Origin: Sternotherus odoratus
Taxonomy: Eukaryota; Chordata; Testudines; Kinosternidae
NCBI GenBank assembly: GCA_032164245.1
Contig: JAVMKO010000003.1
Location: forward strand, 30,007,390-30,071,389
DNA length: 64,000 bases
Direction of reading: 5' to 3'
The translations under genes and the position numbers were made by a program. The notes beneath the pieces are model-generated. The model did not search any database, was not told the DNA's origin, and saw only the letters and a program-made list of their open reading frames with translations. The stretch's first letter is position 1. Every line of letters starts with the position of its first letter. Shown here piece after piece: positions 12,556 through 20,760 of this stretch.

Positions 12556-12789
12556 TAATCTCTTCATTCTGTTTCAGCAGGAACGGAAGGAAGGTGGACC
12601 AAAAATCACATGTAAATGCTTGAATCCTATACACTGTAAATTAATTTTAATATATAGAAACTATCTGATAGTTTTAGGAACCATTATGTGTCAAGGGCAG
12701 GAAGTGTTTGTTTTTTAAACCAGTCTGTAGTTAAGAGTTTGTGTCCTATTGAATCAATAAAAATATGTAACTACCATCTGTGTGATATG

Positions 12790-12905
12790 ACACTAATGGG
12801 TGAGTTCTGGGCAGCGGTGATTGAAACCAAGACCTCTGGACCTAAAGGCATGAGTCTCTATTGCTTGAGCTAATGCAACTAACTCTACTAGCTCAAAACC
12901 TGAAC
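12790..12905 (-). repeat. tRNA-derived SINE-like segment
   Basis: On the minus strand, tagctcaagcaatag resembles a Pol III A box. About 45 nt later, ggtttcaatcacc resembles a B box. No intact tRNA cloverleaf is claimed, and the 3' tail was not recognised. Confidence 0.4.
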
Positions 12906-13447
12906 CACACTCAAACATCTGTGGGACAAGGTTTGGCCAGGGAAGTTCTTCCTGAGCTTCAGACGTACAGTGCAACTCAGATGCTCAGATACTCACATGG
13001 GCACCACCTGTAATATGATTCTCCTGGTTGTCTCACCAAGTTTAACTCCCCCCTTTTCTTCCCCTCCCCCCCCAAATAACCCTGTTTCTCACTCCTGGGT
13101 TTGAAGGAAATAACTACCTTTTCCTGGATATGCAGTCGTCAGCCTCAAGTTAAAAATTAATTCAGTGATTGAGGTGAGACATTAAACATTTTCAGTTGGC
13201 CAGATTGAAAATATTTAAAATTAACATTAACACATAAAACATGAACATACAAATCCAAGTTGCATGTCATATTTAACCTACATCACAATCCTCCAACCAC
13301 ACAAGTCTCAGCCTTACAGTCAACCCTCTGATCATAGTCTTTCCATCAGACCCCTTCTGCTAGTTTCCATTTGGACTCAGCCAAAATCTCCCTCAGACTC
13401 TTCCTGGGCTTTGTTCAACTTTCTCAAATCCCACTGGAGTCAGAATC

Positions 13448-13510
13448 ACTAAAAAGAACAGGAATACTTGTGGCACCTTAGAGACTAAAATTTATTTCAG
13501 CGTAAGCCTA
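13448..13510 (-). mobile_element. Penelope-like element end fragment
   Basis: A short copy of the family's end (acttgtggcaccttagagac, then atttatttcagcgtaagcc). No clear target duplication was found, so boundaries are approximate. Confidence 0.6.
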
Positions 13511-13670
13511 AAACTCTCTTAGAATCTGTCAAACCACATGCTCCAAATGTTGGCTCTGCCTGATCTATTCTAATCCATCTTCTGAAATTGAATTAGGCAT
13601 AGGCTGACCATATTTCCTTGAGACAAAAACGGGACATTGGGATGGCAAAAACGGGACGGGGTTGGGGGGT

Positions 13671-13715
13671 CTCACCAGATGAAGTCGGTGCAGTGGCTGC
13701 AGAACGTGGGCTGAG
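13671..13715 (-). pseudogene. PRKCG: Partial second copy of the PRKCG exon-1 3' end
   Basis: About 44 bp (ctcaccagatgaagtcggtg, then cagtggctgcagaacgtggg) repeat the exon end and donor found at 13774-13818. On the minus strand it reads CSHCTDFIW followed by GTGAGA. Unlike the longer copy it keeps the His of the family's C-S-H-C motif. It probably arose by local duplication during or after capture. Confidence 0.7.
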
Positions 13716-13777
13716 GGGCGCTGGGGGGGTGGTCGGGGGCTCTAAGGAGGCTCTGGGGGGCTCTAGGGAGGTCTCAC

Positions 13778-13944
13778 CAGATGAAGTCGGTGCAGTAGCT
13801 GCAGAACGTGGGCTGCTTGAAGAAGCGCGCCGTGAATTTGTGGCTCTTGACCTCATGGATCACCTTCTGGTGCAGCGCCCCCTTGCAGCAGAACAGCGGC
13901 TTGGCCAGGCACTCCAGCTCAGTGGGCGAGGTGACCAGGGCCAT
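13778..13944 (-). pseudogene. PRKCG: Captured first coding exon of protein kinase C gamma (C1A domain start)
   Basis: Read on the minus strand from the ATG at 13944, 55 codons plus two bases are open and end at a consensus donor (TG|GTGAGA) at 13778/13777. The translation has the conventional-PKC start: a pseudosubstrate-like [13 protein letters not shown] (family RKGALRQK) followed by [17 protein letters not shown] and TDFIW. The zinc-ligand spacing H35-X12-C48-X2-C51 of the C1A domain is kept. Residues PLFC before KGAL and the S in KSHKF favour PKC gamma over alpha or beta. The pseudosubstrate has lost two arginines (now CKGALHQK), and C-S-H-C has become C-S-Y-C. Only exon 1 is present and it lies inside a transposon, so it is a transduplicated fragment and not a working kinase gene. 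Confidence 0.85.
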
Positions 13945-13975
13945 GGCCCCACCTGGCCCCCCAGTGCTGGGTGGG

Positions 13976-14600
13976 GGGGAGACGGAGGGAGGACTGGGGG
14001 GGGGGATGGAGGAATAAACAGAACAGAGATGGGGGAGAGAGAGATGGGGGGATGGGGGATGAAGATGATGGAGGGAGAGAGAGAAGGGAGGATGAGGGAG
14101 GAAGAGGATGGAGGGGACGGAGGGAGAGAAGGCACGAAGGTGAGAAGGGAGAGGATGGATGGATGAGAGAAGAGATGGGGTAGGGAGCAGGGGGGATGGA
14201 GGAGGCAAGGGACAGAGAGAAGGAGGGATGGAGAGAAGGGAGATGTAAGAGGAGGCACTGGACGGAGGGAGAGAGAAGGGAGGAAGGGAGGGATGGAGAA
14301 GGGAGATAGAGAGAAGGAAGAGAGGGATGGAGGGATAGCGAGAAGGCAGGAAGGGAGGGATGGAGATAAGAGGAGGCAGTGGACGGAAGGAGAGAGAGAA
14401 GGGAGGAAGGAAGGGATGGAGGGATGGAGAAGGGGGATAGAGAGAAGGGATGGACGGAGAGAGAAGAGGAGGCAGCGGACGGAGGGAGAGAGAGAAGGGA
14501 GGAAGGGAGGGATGGAGAAGGGGGATGGAGAGGAGGGAGGAAGGGAGGGATGGAGAAGGAGGGAAGAAGGAGGGATAGAGAGAAGAGGAGGCAGCGGGCG
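13976..14600. repeat. Polypurine/polypyrimidine tract
   Basis: About 620 bp is nearly all G and A on the + strand, in degenerate units such as gggaggaagggagggatgga and gagagagagaaggg. The minus strand gives serine/proline/leucine-rich open frames of up to 382 codons, which are composition artefacts. It lies just 5' of the captured PRKCG exon in the exon's orientation, so it may be captured 5' flank that later expanded. Confidence 0.85.
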
Positions 14601-15160
14601 GCGGGCTGAAGCCGACGGCGGAGCGGAGCTGTCCGGAGCCGCAGCCAGGGGCCGAGGTGGGGATGGGCACGCCGGCGGGGGAGCTGCCGGCCAGAAATTA
14701 TTAGAAATAAATAGTTCTCGGGCATCTTTTCCATCATCCGTCCAGCGGTGGGACACTGGTGCTGGGCTGGTGAGATGCAGTTTGCTCATCGGTGATTTTG
14801 ATCTCTTTGCCTTTCTCCCTCTCTCTGCTGCCTGCACCTTGCCTGCGTTTTCAGGCGCTTCTGCTGAGCTCCAATACCGGGGGGGAGGTGCGACCCCTTG
14901 TGTCCTCAGCAAACACAGACCCTCTGCAGGTGCATTTTTGAGCCTCGGAGCACGGGGCGGCCGCGTGGGGCCAGATCTCGGCTCTCGCTTCGCAGGCTTC
15001 TGACTCAAGAGCTACCGAACAGGGAGGGAGGGTAGTGTCCACAGAGCAGCCCCAGTCTGGTTAGTTCAAGGGCCCTGCTCCCACTGAAGTGTTGCTACTG
15101 ATCGCAGTGAGGGCAGGATGGGTCCCTACACGTTTGTCTCTGGAAAGAATAAAGGCGAGT
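14601..15160. other. GC-rich segment inside the transposon, source unknown
   Basis: It contains CpG-rich sequence (ccgacggcggagcggagctg near 14610) and, on the + strand, a pyrimidine tract ending ctgcgttttcag near 14853, which looks like a splice acceptor. It may be more captured host sequence (PRKCG promoter or another gene), but I recognise no protein in it. Confidence 0.5.
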
Positions 15161-15295
15161 AAAGCCGCGTTCCGTTTTTTACAAAAAACAGGACAAAATT
15201 GATATTTGTATTAAAAAAACGGGATGGTCCAAAAATATGTAAAAAACGGGACTGTCCCGTTCAAAACGGGACGTATGGTCAGCCTAATTAGGCAT

Positions 15296-16040
15296 AATCC
15301 ACAAAGTTCAAGGTAAACACTGTTGAGGGATTGTCTTGAAAGAGAAAACCATTTCAAATATTGCACCAGCCAACTATTAATTGTGGAGTTCTATCATTCA
15401 TGACTTTTCAGTTCTCTGCGATCAAAAAAATCAGTTAAGCTGGTGAAATGTATTTTAAACTCTTTCAGTACATCAGCCGAGAGGAATGGCTGTAGATTTT
15501 GTTTGTTTGTTTTGTTTCTACCCTCCACTCACAGAACTACTAATAAGGTTAAAAATGCTTTCAGCTTAGCCCACAAAGCAAAGTTGCACTTTAAAAACAA
15601 GCAGTGAATTCCCCATCCAGTTTTTTTGTTGCTCTGGTTTCTTACACTATGTCTCAGTCAGAAATTACTTCAGGCACCAGCCAGTTTAAATGCCACCAGG
15701 GAAATATTAGCCTGGCTGTGCACAACACTAAAATTCACAGACACAACTGCTTGCTTGCTCAAAGAGGAGAGGAAAGGAGAAGAGAGGATTAATGTTTAAA
15801 AGGCTTTTACATGGAGATACTGTACATATTCACTGTATCATAATTTAGGAAAACTTTCTAGTAGCTTTTTTGATTAACTAAGGCCCGGATCCACTGTCCC
15901 CTGCCTATCCTGAATTAGTGAGCTGGGTGGCTACCAGGTGACTTAATGAGTGGTTATAAAGAAGGAATTTTATTGCTCATGCATTCACAATTGTTGCTGA
16001 GTATAATCAAATTATTAACAAAGGTTAGGAAAGTAATTTA
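15296..16040. other. Gene-free stretch, nothing recognised
   Basis: Unique-looking AT-rich sequence without coding or repeat signature. Confidence 0.5.
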
Positions 16041-16620
16041 GTGTCTAATGCAATTCCGTTTCCACTTGAAAAAATCATGGCAGACAGGAGTGATTCCAGA
16101 GGACTGGAAAATATAATGCCCATATATAAAAAAGGAAATAAAGTACGACCTGGGGAATTACAAAATGTGTCAGCTTAACTTCAGTACCCAGAAAGATAAT
16201 GGAGCAAATAATTTAAACAACCAATTTGCAAACACCTAAAAGATAATAAGGTGATAAGTAACCGTCAACATGGATTTGTCAGGAACAAATCATGTCACAC
16301 CAACCTAACAGCTTTCTTTGACAAGGTACAAGTGGCAAAGAAGTGGTAGATGTGGTATATCTTGACTTTAGTAATGCTTTTGATACGGTCTTGCATGATC
16401 TTCTCATAACAAACTAGGGTAATACAATCTAGATGGAGCTACTATAAGGTGGGTGCATAACCGGTTGGAAAACAGTTCCGAGAGAGTAGTTATCAGTGTT
16501 TCAGAGTCAAGCTGGAAGGGCATCTCAATGGGGATCCCAGAAGGATCAGCTCTGGGTCTGGCTCTGATTAATATCTTCATCAATGATTTAGATAATAGAA
16601 TTACTGTAGTATTCTTGCAC
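16040..16620 (+). pseudogene. CR1 LINE reverse-transcriptase relic
   Basis: Broken + strand frames follow the CR1 RT order: a PVSLTS-like start with PRKIMEQII, then a QHGF..NKSCHTNL-like stretch, VDVVYLDFSNAFDTV (catalytic motif A, LDFSKAFDTV in the family), and [22 protein letters not shown] (motif B region, [21 protein letters not shown]). Several frameshifts and stops (for example in the stretch after 16380) make it inactive. It is truncated before the YADD motif. Confidence 0.85.
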
Positions 16621-16849
16621 TTCCTTCAAAGTGTAGTGATCTGATATTATGGTTAATAAATATCATATGTGATACACAGACTTCATATATATTCATCAGA
16701 GCAGACATTTGTAGTCCAACAAAAACAATTTTTGTGCATGTATGAATTTTCATATGTTGTGATCTCTCTAATATTGTGTCCAGTAATTGGAAATATTTTG
16801 CTTCCTTATATGTAAAGGGACCAATGTGGGAAATTGCACTCCAAGGATG

Positions 16850-17907
16850 TTGGGTTTTACAATATCTGGCCTTTTTAAAGAGGTGAGATGGGTTCCCTGG
16901 AGTGAAACCTGGAACTGGGATACTGCTGAGCCCTCTGGCATACCAACTGGGGTGCTCCTTCTCACACTGTGATTCTGTGACAAGCTGCAAACCTCTCCAG
17001 GTACTGTACTGACACAGTCATCCACAGGCAGGGACATACCCAGCTGAGTTGCATGAATGCTTCTCCTACTTACTCATGAACTAACAATAGAGAGATTCCA
17101 GCTAATTCCCCCCAGCTCCCCAACCTAAGACCCCAGGGTGGTACCATGGTGCCCTGGTTAGAAGCCTGACCAGTGTAAGATTATTACCCAGTCTGCCTCT
17201 CCCTCAAGTGGAGATGATATGCACCAGCTTTTGTACACTGAGCAGATTTCCCAAGCACTTCACTCAAAACACAGGTTAAGGTAAAATATAAAACAGATTT
17301 ATTAACTATAGAAAGATAGATTTTAAGTGATTATAAGGCATATGTGGACAGATCAAAGTTGGTTACCTAAGAAATAAAGATAAAATCTCAATTTGTGTTC
17401 TAGAAACTAGTCAGGATTTGGATCAAGCGGTGTCTCACCCTGATGGTATAGCTCCTTACTACACAGGCTGGGATTCTTCTTTCCAGGATGGTACTACCTC
17501 ACCAGTTCAGTCTTTGTTCTCCAAACAGGTTTTGAACTGGGGAGGAGGGAGGAGTTGGTGGTAGGGGAAGAGAGGCCAAAGGATGAGGTCACCTCCCCTC
17601 CTTTATAAACGAGGAGTCCGGTGGCACCTTAAAGTCTAACAGATTTATCTGGGCACTGAACTCCTTGTTTTTGAGCAGACAGACTAACAGTCTACCCCTC
17701 TGATACTTCCCTCCTTTATAGGTTCTTCCAGCTTGATGGATGGATCTTTTGCTATGATGCAAGTCAAGCATTGTCCATCGTCTATATGCCCGCCCTGAGA
17801 AGTCTTCATTGTTTATAGATCCTGTGATAGTCCTTGGTAGTGTGGATTCCCCTTAATGGGCCATCCACGCTGTCTGGCTTCTCCATTGTTGTACCTGAAA
17901 GACTGGT
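16850..17907. mobile_element. LTR-retroelement-like sequence (left part)
   Basis: The stretch resembles an endogenous-retrovirus LTR: gtgaaacctggaactgggat, then tgtgattctgtgacaagctg, and an aaaacagatttattaacta segment, all of which read like a dispersed long repeat. It appears to continue after the Helitron (18499-18710). No flanking duplication was identified, so this is a tentative call. Confidence 0.4.
17608..17708 (+). mobile_element. Penelope-like mini fold-back with 12-bp TSD
   Basis: This 101-bp copy carries the family end on both strands: gtccggtggcaccttaaagt on the left and cagactaacagtctacccc on the right. The 12-bp sequence ccctcctttata occurs exactly at both flanks (17596-17607 and 17709-17720). 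It has inserted into the LTR-like sequence. Confidence 0.75.
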
Positions 17908-17957
17908 TGAGGGCATATCCTATTTAATAATCGGCTAGAGAAGTTTGTGTGAAGCCG

Positions 17958-18035
17958 TCATGCGCAGTAGAGACGGCCCGGACTAACGGCATGCTGGGAG
18001 GTGTAGTTCAGTAGCACAACATGGCCACCGCGCAT
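17958..18035 (+). promoter_or_regulatory. Promoter-like motif cluster inside the Helitron
   Basis: Three motif-like sites occur in order: catgcgcag (NRF1 half-site-like, near 17959), catgctgggaggtgtagtt (17990-18008), whose reverse complement matches the ZNF143/THAP11 ACTACA..TCCCAG.ATGC pattern, and aacatggccacc (near 18019), which fits the YY1 AANATGGCNNC pattern. The grouping resembles a CpG-type housekeeping promoter. It is inferred from motifs only. Confidence 0.5.
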
Positions 18036-18239
18036 ACGCCGCTGAGAGGGCTGAATCAGGGGCTCGGGCAGGAGAGTGGCTGGACGCAATAGGCGCAGGC
18101 AGGGGGCTCTGGCCGGACGCGGGAAGGGGGCGTTGGGCCGGCGGGGCGGAGGCGCCCGGGCACGGCCCGGCCAGCTGTGCCCAGCCTAGCCGGGGCCATT
18201 GGAGTGGGGGGGAGGGGGAGAGAGCTGAGTGAGTGGGGG

Positions 18240-18430
18240 CCTTGGAGTGGGTGGGAGGGGGGCTGAACAAGCGTGGGGGGCGTGGGGGGGAGGCTGAACG
18301 AGCAGGGGGGCATGGGGGGTAGGGGAGGCTGAACGAGCAGGGGGGAGGGCCGTGGGGGGAGGAGGCTGAACGAGCGGGGGGGCCATGGGGGGAGGGGAGG
18401 CTGAAGAGCGGGGGGGCTGAGCAGGGGGGG
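18240..18430 (+). repeat. G-rich tandem array inside the Helitron
   Basis: Degenerate units of about 30-45 bp built from ggggggaggctgaacgagca. Open minus-strand frames here (proline-rich, up to 135 codons) are artefacts of this repeat. Confidence 0.7.
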
Positions 18431-18498
18431 CCTTGGAGTGGGGGGGCCGAGCGGGGGGCGCATTACTGTTGGCCCGTGTCCACGGGCTTTTACACTAG

Positions 18499-18710
18499 TA
18501 AAACATATTTCACATGGAAAACCTTCATAATGTTACATACAATGATAACACATACAATCCAACAGGCTATTAATGTTGAACAGATCAAGACTTTTAGAAT
18601 AATACATCAAAAGGCATACTTTGTACAAAGCATATCATAATCATATCACCCTGGTAAACATGGAGATGCCAAGGTGTTGCTTTGGTGTACAGAGTTTCAC
18701 AAGAGGCTGC
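18499..18710. mobile_element. LTR-like sequence continuing after the Helitron
   Basis: The sequence from aaaacatatttcacatgg to gtacagagtttcaca appears to be the other half of the long repeat that begins near 16850. Tentative. Confidence 0.35.
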
Positions 18711-19055
18711 AATATCACAAGTCCTTCAAAATGTAAGCCATTTAATGCTGCAGAATTGAATGTCTTTATTCATGATTGATATAAAAATACCATATGGAGT
18801 TTAGAGAAACTAATAGCAAAAATAAAGTAACAGAATACAAAGATAACAAACTAGCCAACTTGCTTCTTTTATCTAAATATGCATTGAAAGGATGGTCTCT
18901 ATCCTTGAGGCAAAGGTATAAGTCCATTAACTAGCTGCAGTTGTAGCTTTTATCCTCTGACCAACTCAGAGCAGACATGTAATGGGTTACATAAGCAAGA
19001 GCAGTAAGTCCCATTCTACATAAAACATACCCAAGTGTACAGATTAAGCAGATTG
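18711..19055. other. Gene-free stretch, nothing recognised
   Basis: AT-rich sequence without a recognisable feature. Confidence 0.5.
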
Positions 19056-19063
19056 TTTCTGTG

Positions 19064-19342
19064 CAGGGGCAGCTCTATGATTTTTGCCACCCCAAGCGCG
19101 GCAGTCAGGCGGCCTTTGGTGGCACACCTGCGGGAGCTGTACTGGTCCGGCAGATTTGGCATGGTCTCTGTGGGAGGTCCGCCAATCCCGCAGCTTCGGG
19201 CTTACCTGCCACCGAAATACCACCAAATCCGCAGGACCGACAGGCTGCCTGACTACCGCCCTGAAAGCGACCGTCAGGCCTCCCCCAGCTGCTTATCGCC
19301 CCAGACATGCACTTGCTGTGCTGGCGCCTGGAGCCGCGCCTG
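19064..19342. mobile_element. hAT MITE, 279 bp, with near-identical 8-bp TSD
   Basis: The ends caggggcagctctatg and ctggagccgcgcctg are inverted repeats of the CAGGGGCGGCTC type. Flanks are tttctgtg (19056-19063) and tttctggg (19343-19350), an 8-bp duplication with one mismatch. Inside are gcggcagtcaggcggcc and its mirrored partner. Long frames on both strands here are not genes. Confidence 0.8.
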
Positions 19343-19889
19343 TTTCTGGGCGGTTGAGACTGGCTTCTGCCACACTGGAGATGTGGTTGTCTTCCCAGCT
19401 CTGTTAGAAGTGACCTTGTGCACACTTCAGTTATTTCAACTGTATAATAAGGAGGTTTCTCTCCTAGCATGGGGTATAAGACCTAGCTCAATAAGAAGAG
19501 TTATGAATAGAACTCTTAACACTAATCCTTGGAAGAGGGGGGCAAGAACATACATCTCCTGTCAGTGAATCTTCCATGAACCAAATGGCATTTTGGTGGG
19601 CTGAGCAGGACATGGATGCTTCCTGTTTGTCTCCTGTCCAAAGGTTCAGTTCCATGTGGCTACTTCACTATGTGTAGGGAGGTCAGTGGCCCTAAATAAA
19701 AAAAAAACCACACACTTTGCTTTAGAGAATTTAGGAGCAAGCCTCGAACAAGCTACATTGTAAAAGACACTTCTCTGATCCCAGGACTATTTCTCTGCCA
19801 TAATTCAAGTACTTACTGTAGGAATAATAGGATTATATTTTAAGGGAAATACTGAATGGTCTCAGGAATAACTATTAAGGATCTTATCT

Positions 19890-20760
19890 TCTTATCCTAT
19901 GTAGGTTACTTTGTCTGCATTGACGATTTGGGAAATAAAACCATTCAGTGTGTCTTACAAATTTATTAAAAGATTAAACAGTTATAAAACAAATAAAAAT
20001 TTAAGCAAAATATGCTGCTAGCTAGGTTAATTTAGTTTTTCTGACTTAATTTACAAAAAATACATTACAAAGTCAAACTGATATTAGAGTTGGAATATAA
20101 TCAATAAGTTAATGGCTCAATTTACCTGGTTTGCCAATTACCACACTTAGTAATTAAATCATACCGAGTAAGTTAAAAAAAAACAACAGTCCTTCTCAAG
20201 GTTTTGCAGAAAGGTTGATGGGAGAATCCATTTTCCTTTAACCTGGTTAAATTAACTCAAAGTCTTCTGAAAGCACTTCTGTGTCTTTATCTTGATTTTT
20301 AAGGAAGTACAACTTTCAAAATGATTTCCTACTTCTCTTTGGCTACTTGGTTACACCTTAGGCCTGGCTTAGTCAGGGTCAGTTCTCTTCTGTTCTCCTC
20401 TGAATAGCTGGTTCAGGGAATGGAGCAGGATGTAGCTCGAAGTATCTTGTTTGTGCGAGGAAATCTCTCTAATCCCCTGCTCTTTCTCTACATGGTTTGC
20501 ATCTTTTGCAGGGATCAGTAATTCCCCTGCTCCTCCCCAAGGAATGTTCTTGTCCAATTAGAGGTTCCTGCATATTGGTACTGGACCAATGATTTGACAC
20601 CCTTGTCTTTAATTACGTCAAATGTTCTCATTTAGGGTGGATATGATGTAACCCAATTTACAAACAGTGTCTAACTGCAAACAGATGTCTCTGGAAAACG
20701 GGACACAAGAAGATGCCACATGATAAGGAATTAGTAGGCAAGTTCTGTGTTAGGCCCCCA
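19890..20760 (-). mobile_element. LTR-like sequence (tentative)
   Basis: The phrase acaaatttattaaaagatta with downstream segments (tcccctgctctttctctaca and others) resembles the antisense of an LTR carrying a polyadenylation signal. I found no second LTR and no duplication, so limits are approximate. Confidence 0.3.

Larger units (their letters stand above)
13600..15286. mobile_element. hAT-like non-autonomous transposon carrying a captured gene fragment
   Basis: Both ends carry taggctgaccata in inverted orientation (13600-13612 and 15274-15286). They are flanked by an identical attaggca (13592-13599 and 15287-15294), an 8-bp target-site duplication as made by hAT transposases. The match can also be read as a 10-bp duplication with a TIR one base shorter. 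Inside the ends, degenerate aaaaacgggac repeats occur near both termini. The centre holds foreign material: a PKC gamma first coding exon with its splice donor, a long purine tract, and a GC-rich segment. No transposase frame is present, so it would need help in trans. Confidence 0.8.
17918..18498 (+). mobile_element. Non-autonomous Helitron
   Basis: The 5' end is A|TCCTATTTAATAATCGGC and the 3' end is a short hairpin (cccgtg-tc-cacggg) followed by ttttacaCTAG|T. TC start, CTAG end, a hairpin about 10 nt before the end, and insertion between A and T without a duplication are the Helitron hallmarks. No Rep/helicase frame is present. The inside is GC-rich, with a promoter-like block (17960-18035) and a degenerate array of gggggaggctgaacgagc units (18240-18420). 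Confidence 0.8.

Noticed and set aside
12790..12905. A functional tRNA gene
   Set aside because: A- and B-box-like words are present, but I could not form an acceptor stem or anticodon arm. A SINE remnant fits better.
13774..15008. Minus-strand open frames of 272-382 codons, serine/proline/leucine-rich
   Set aside because: They are translations of the purine/pyrimidine tract. Only the last 55 codons of one frame (PKC gamma exon) have homology.
19035..19568. 177-codon plus-strand frame and several overlapping ones
   Set aside because: They span the CAGGGGCGGCTC-type hAT MITE, with all frames open because of GC content.
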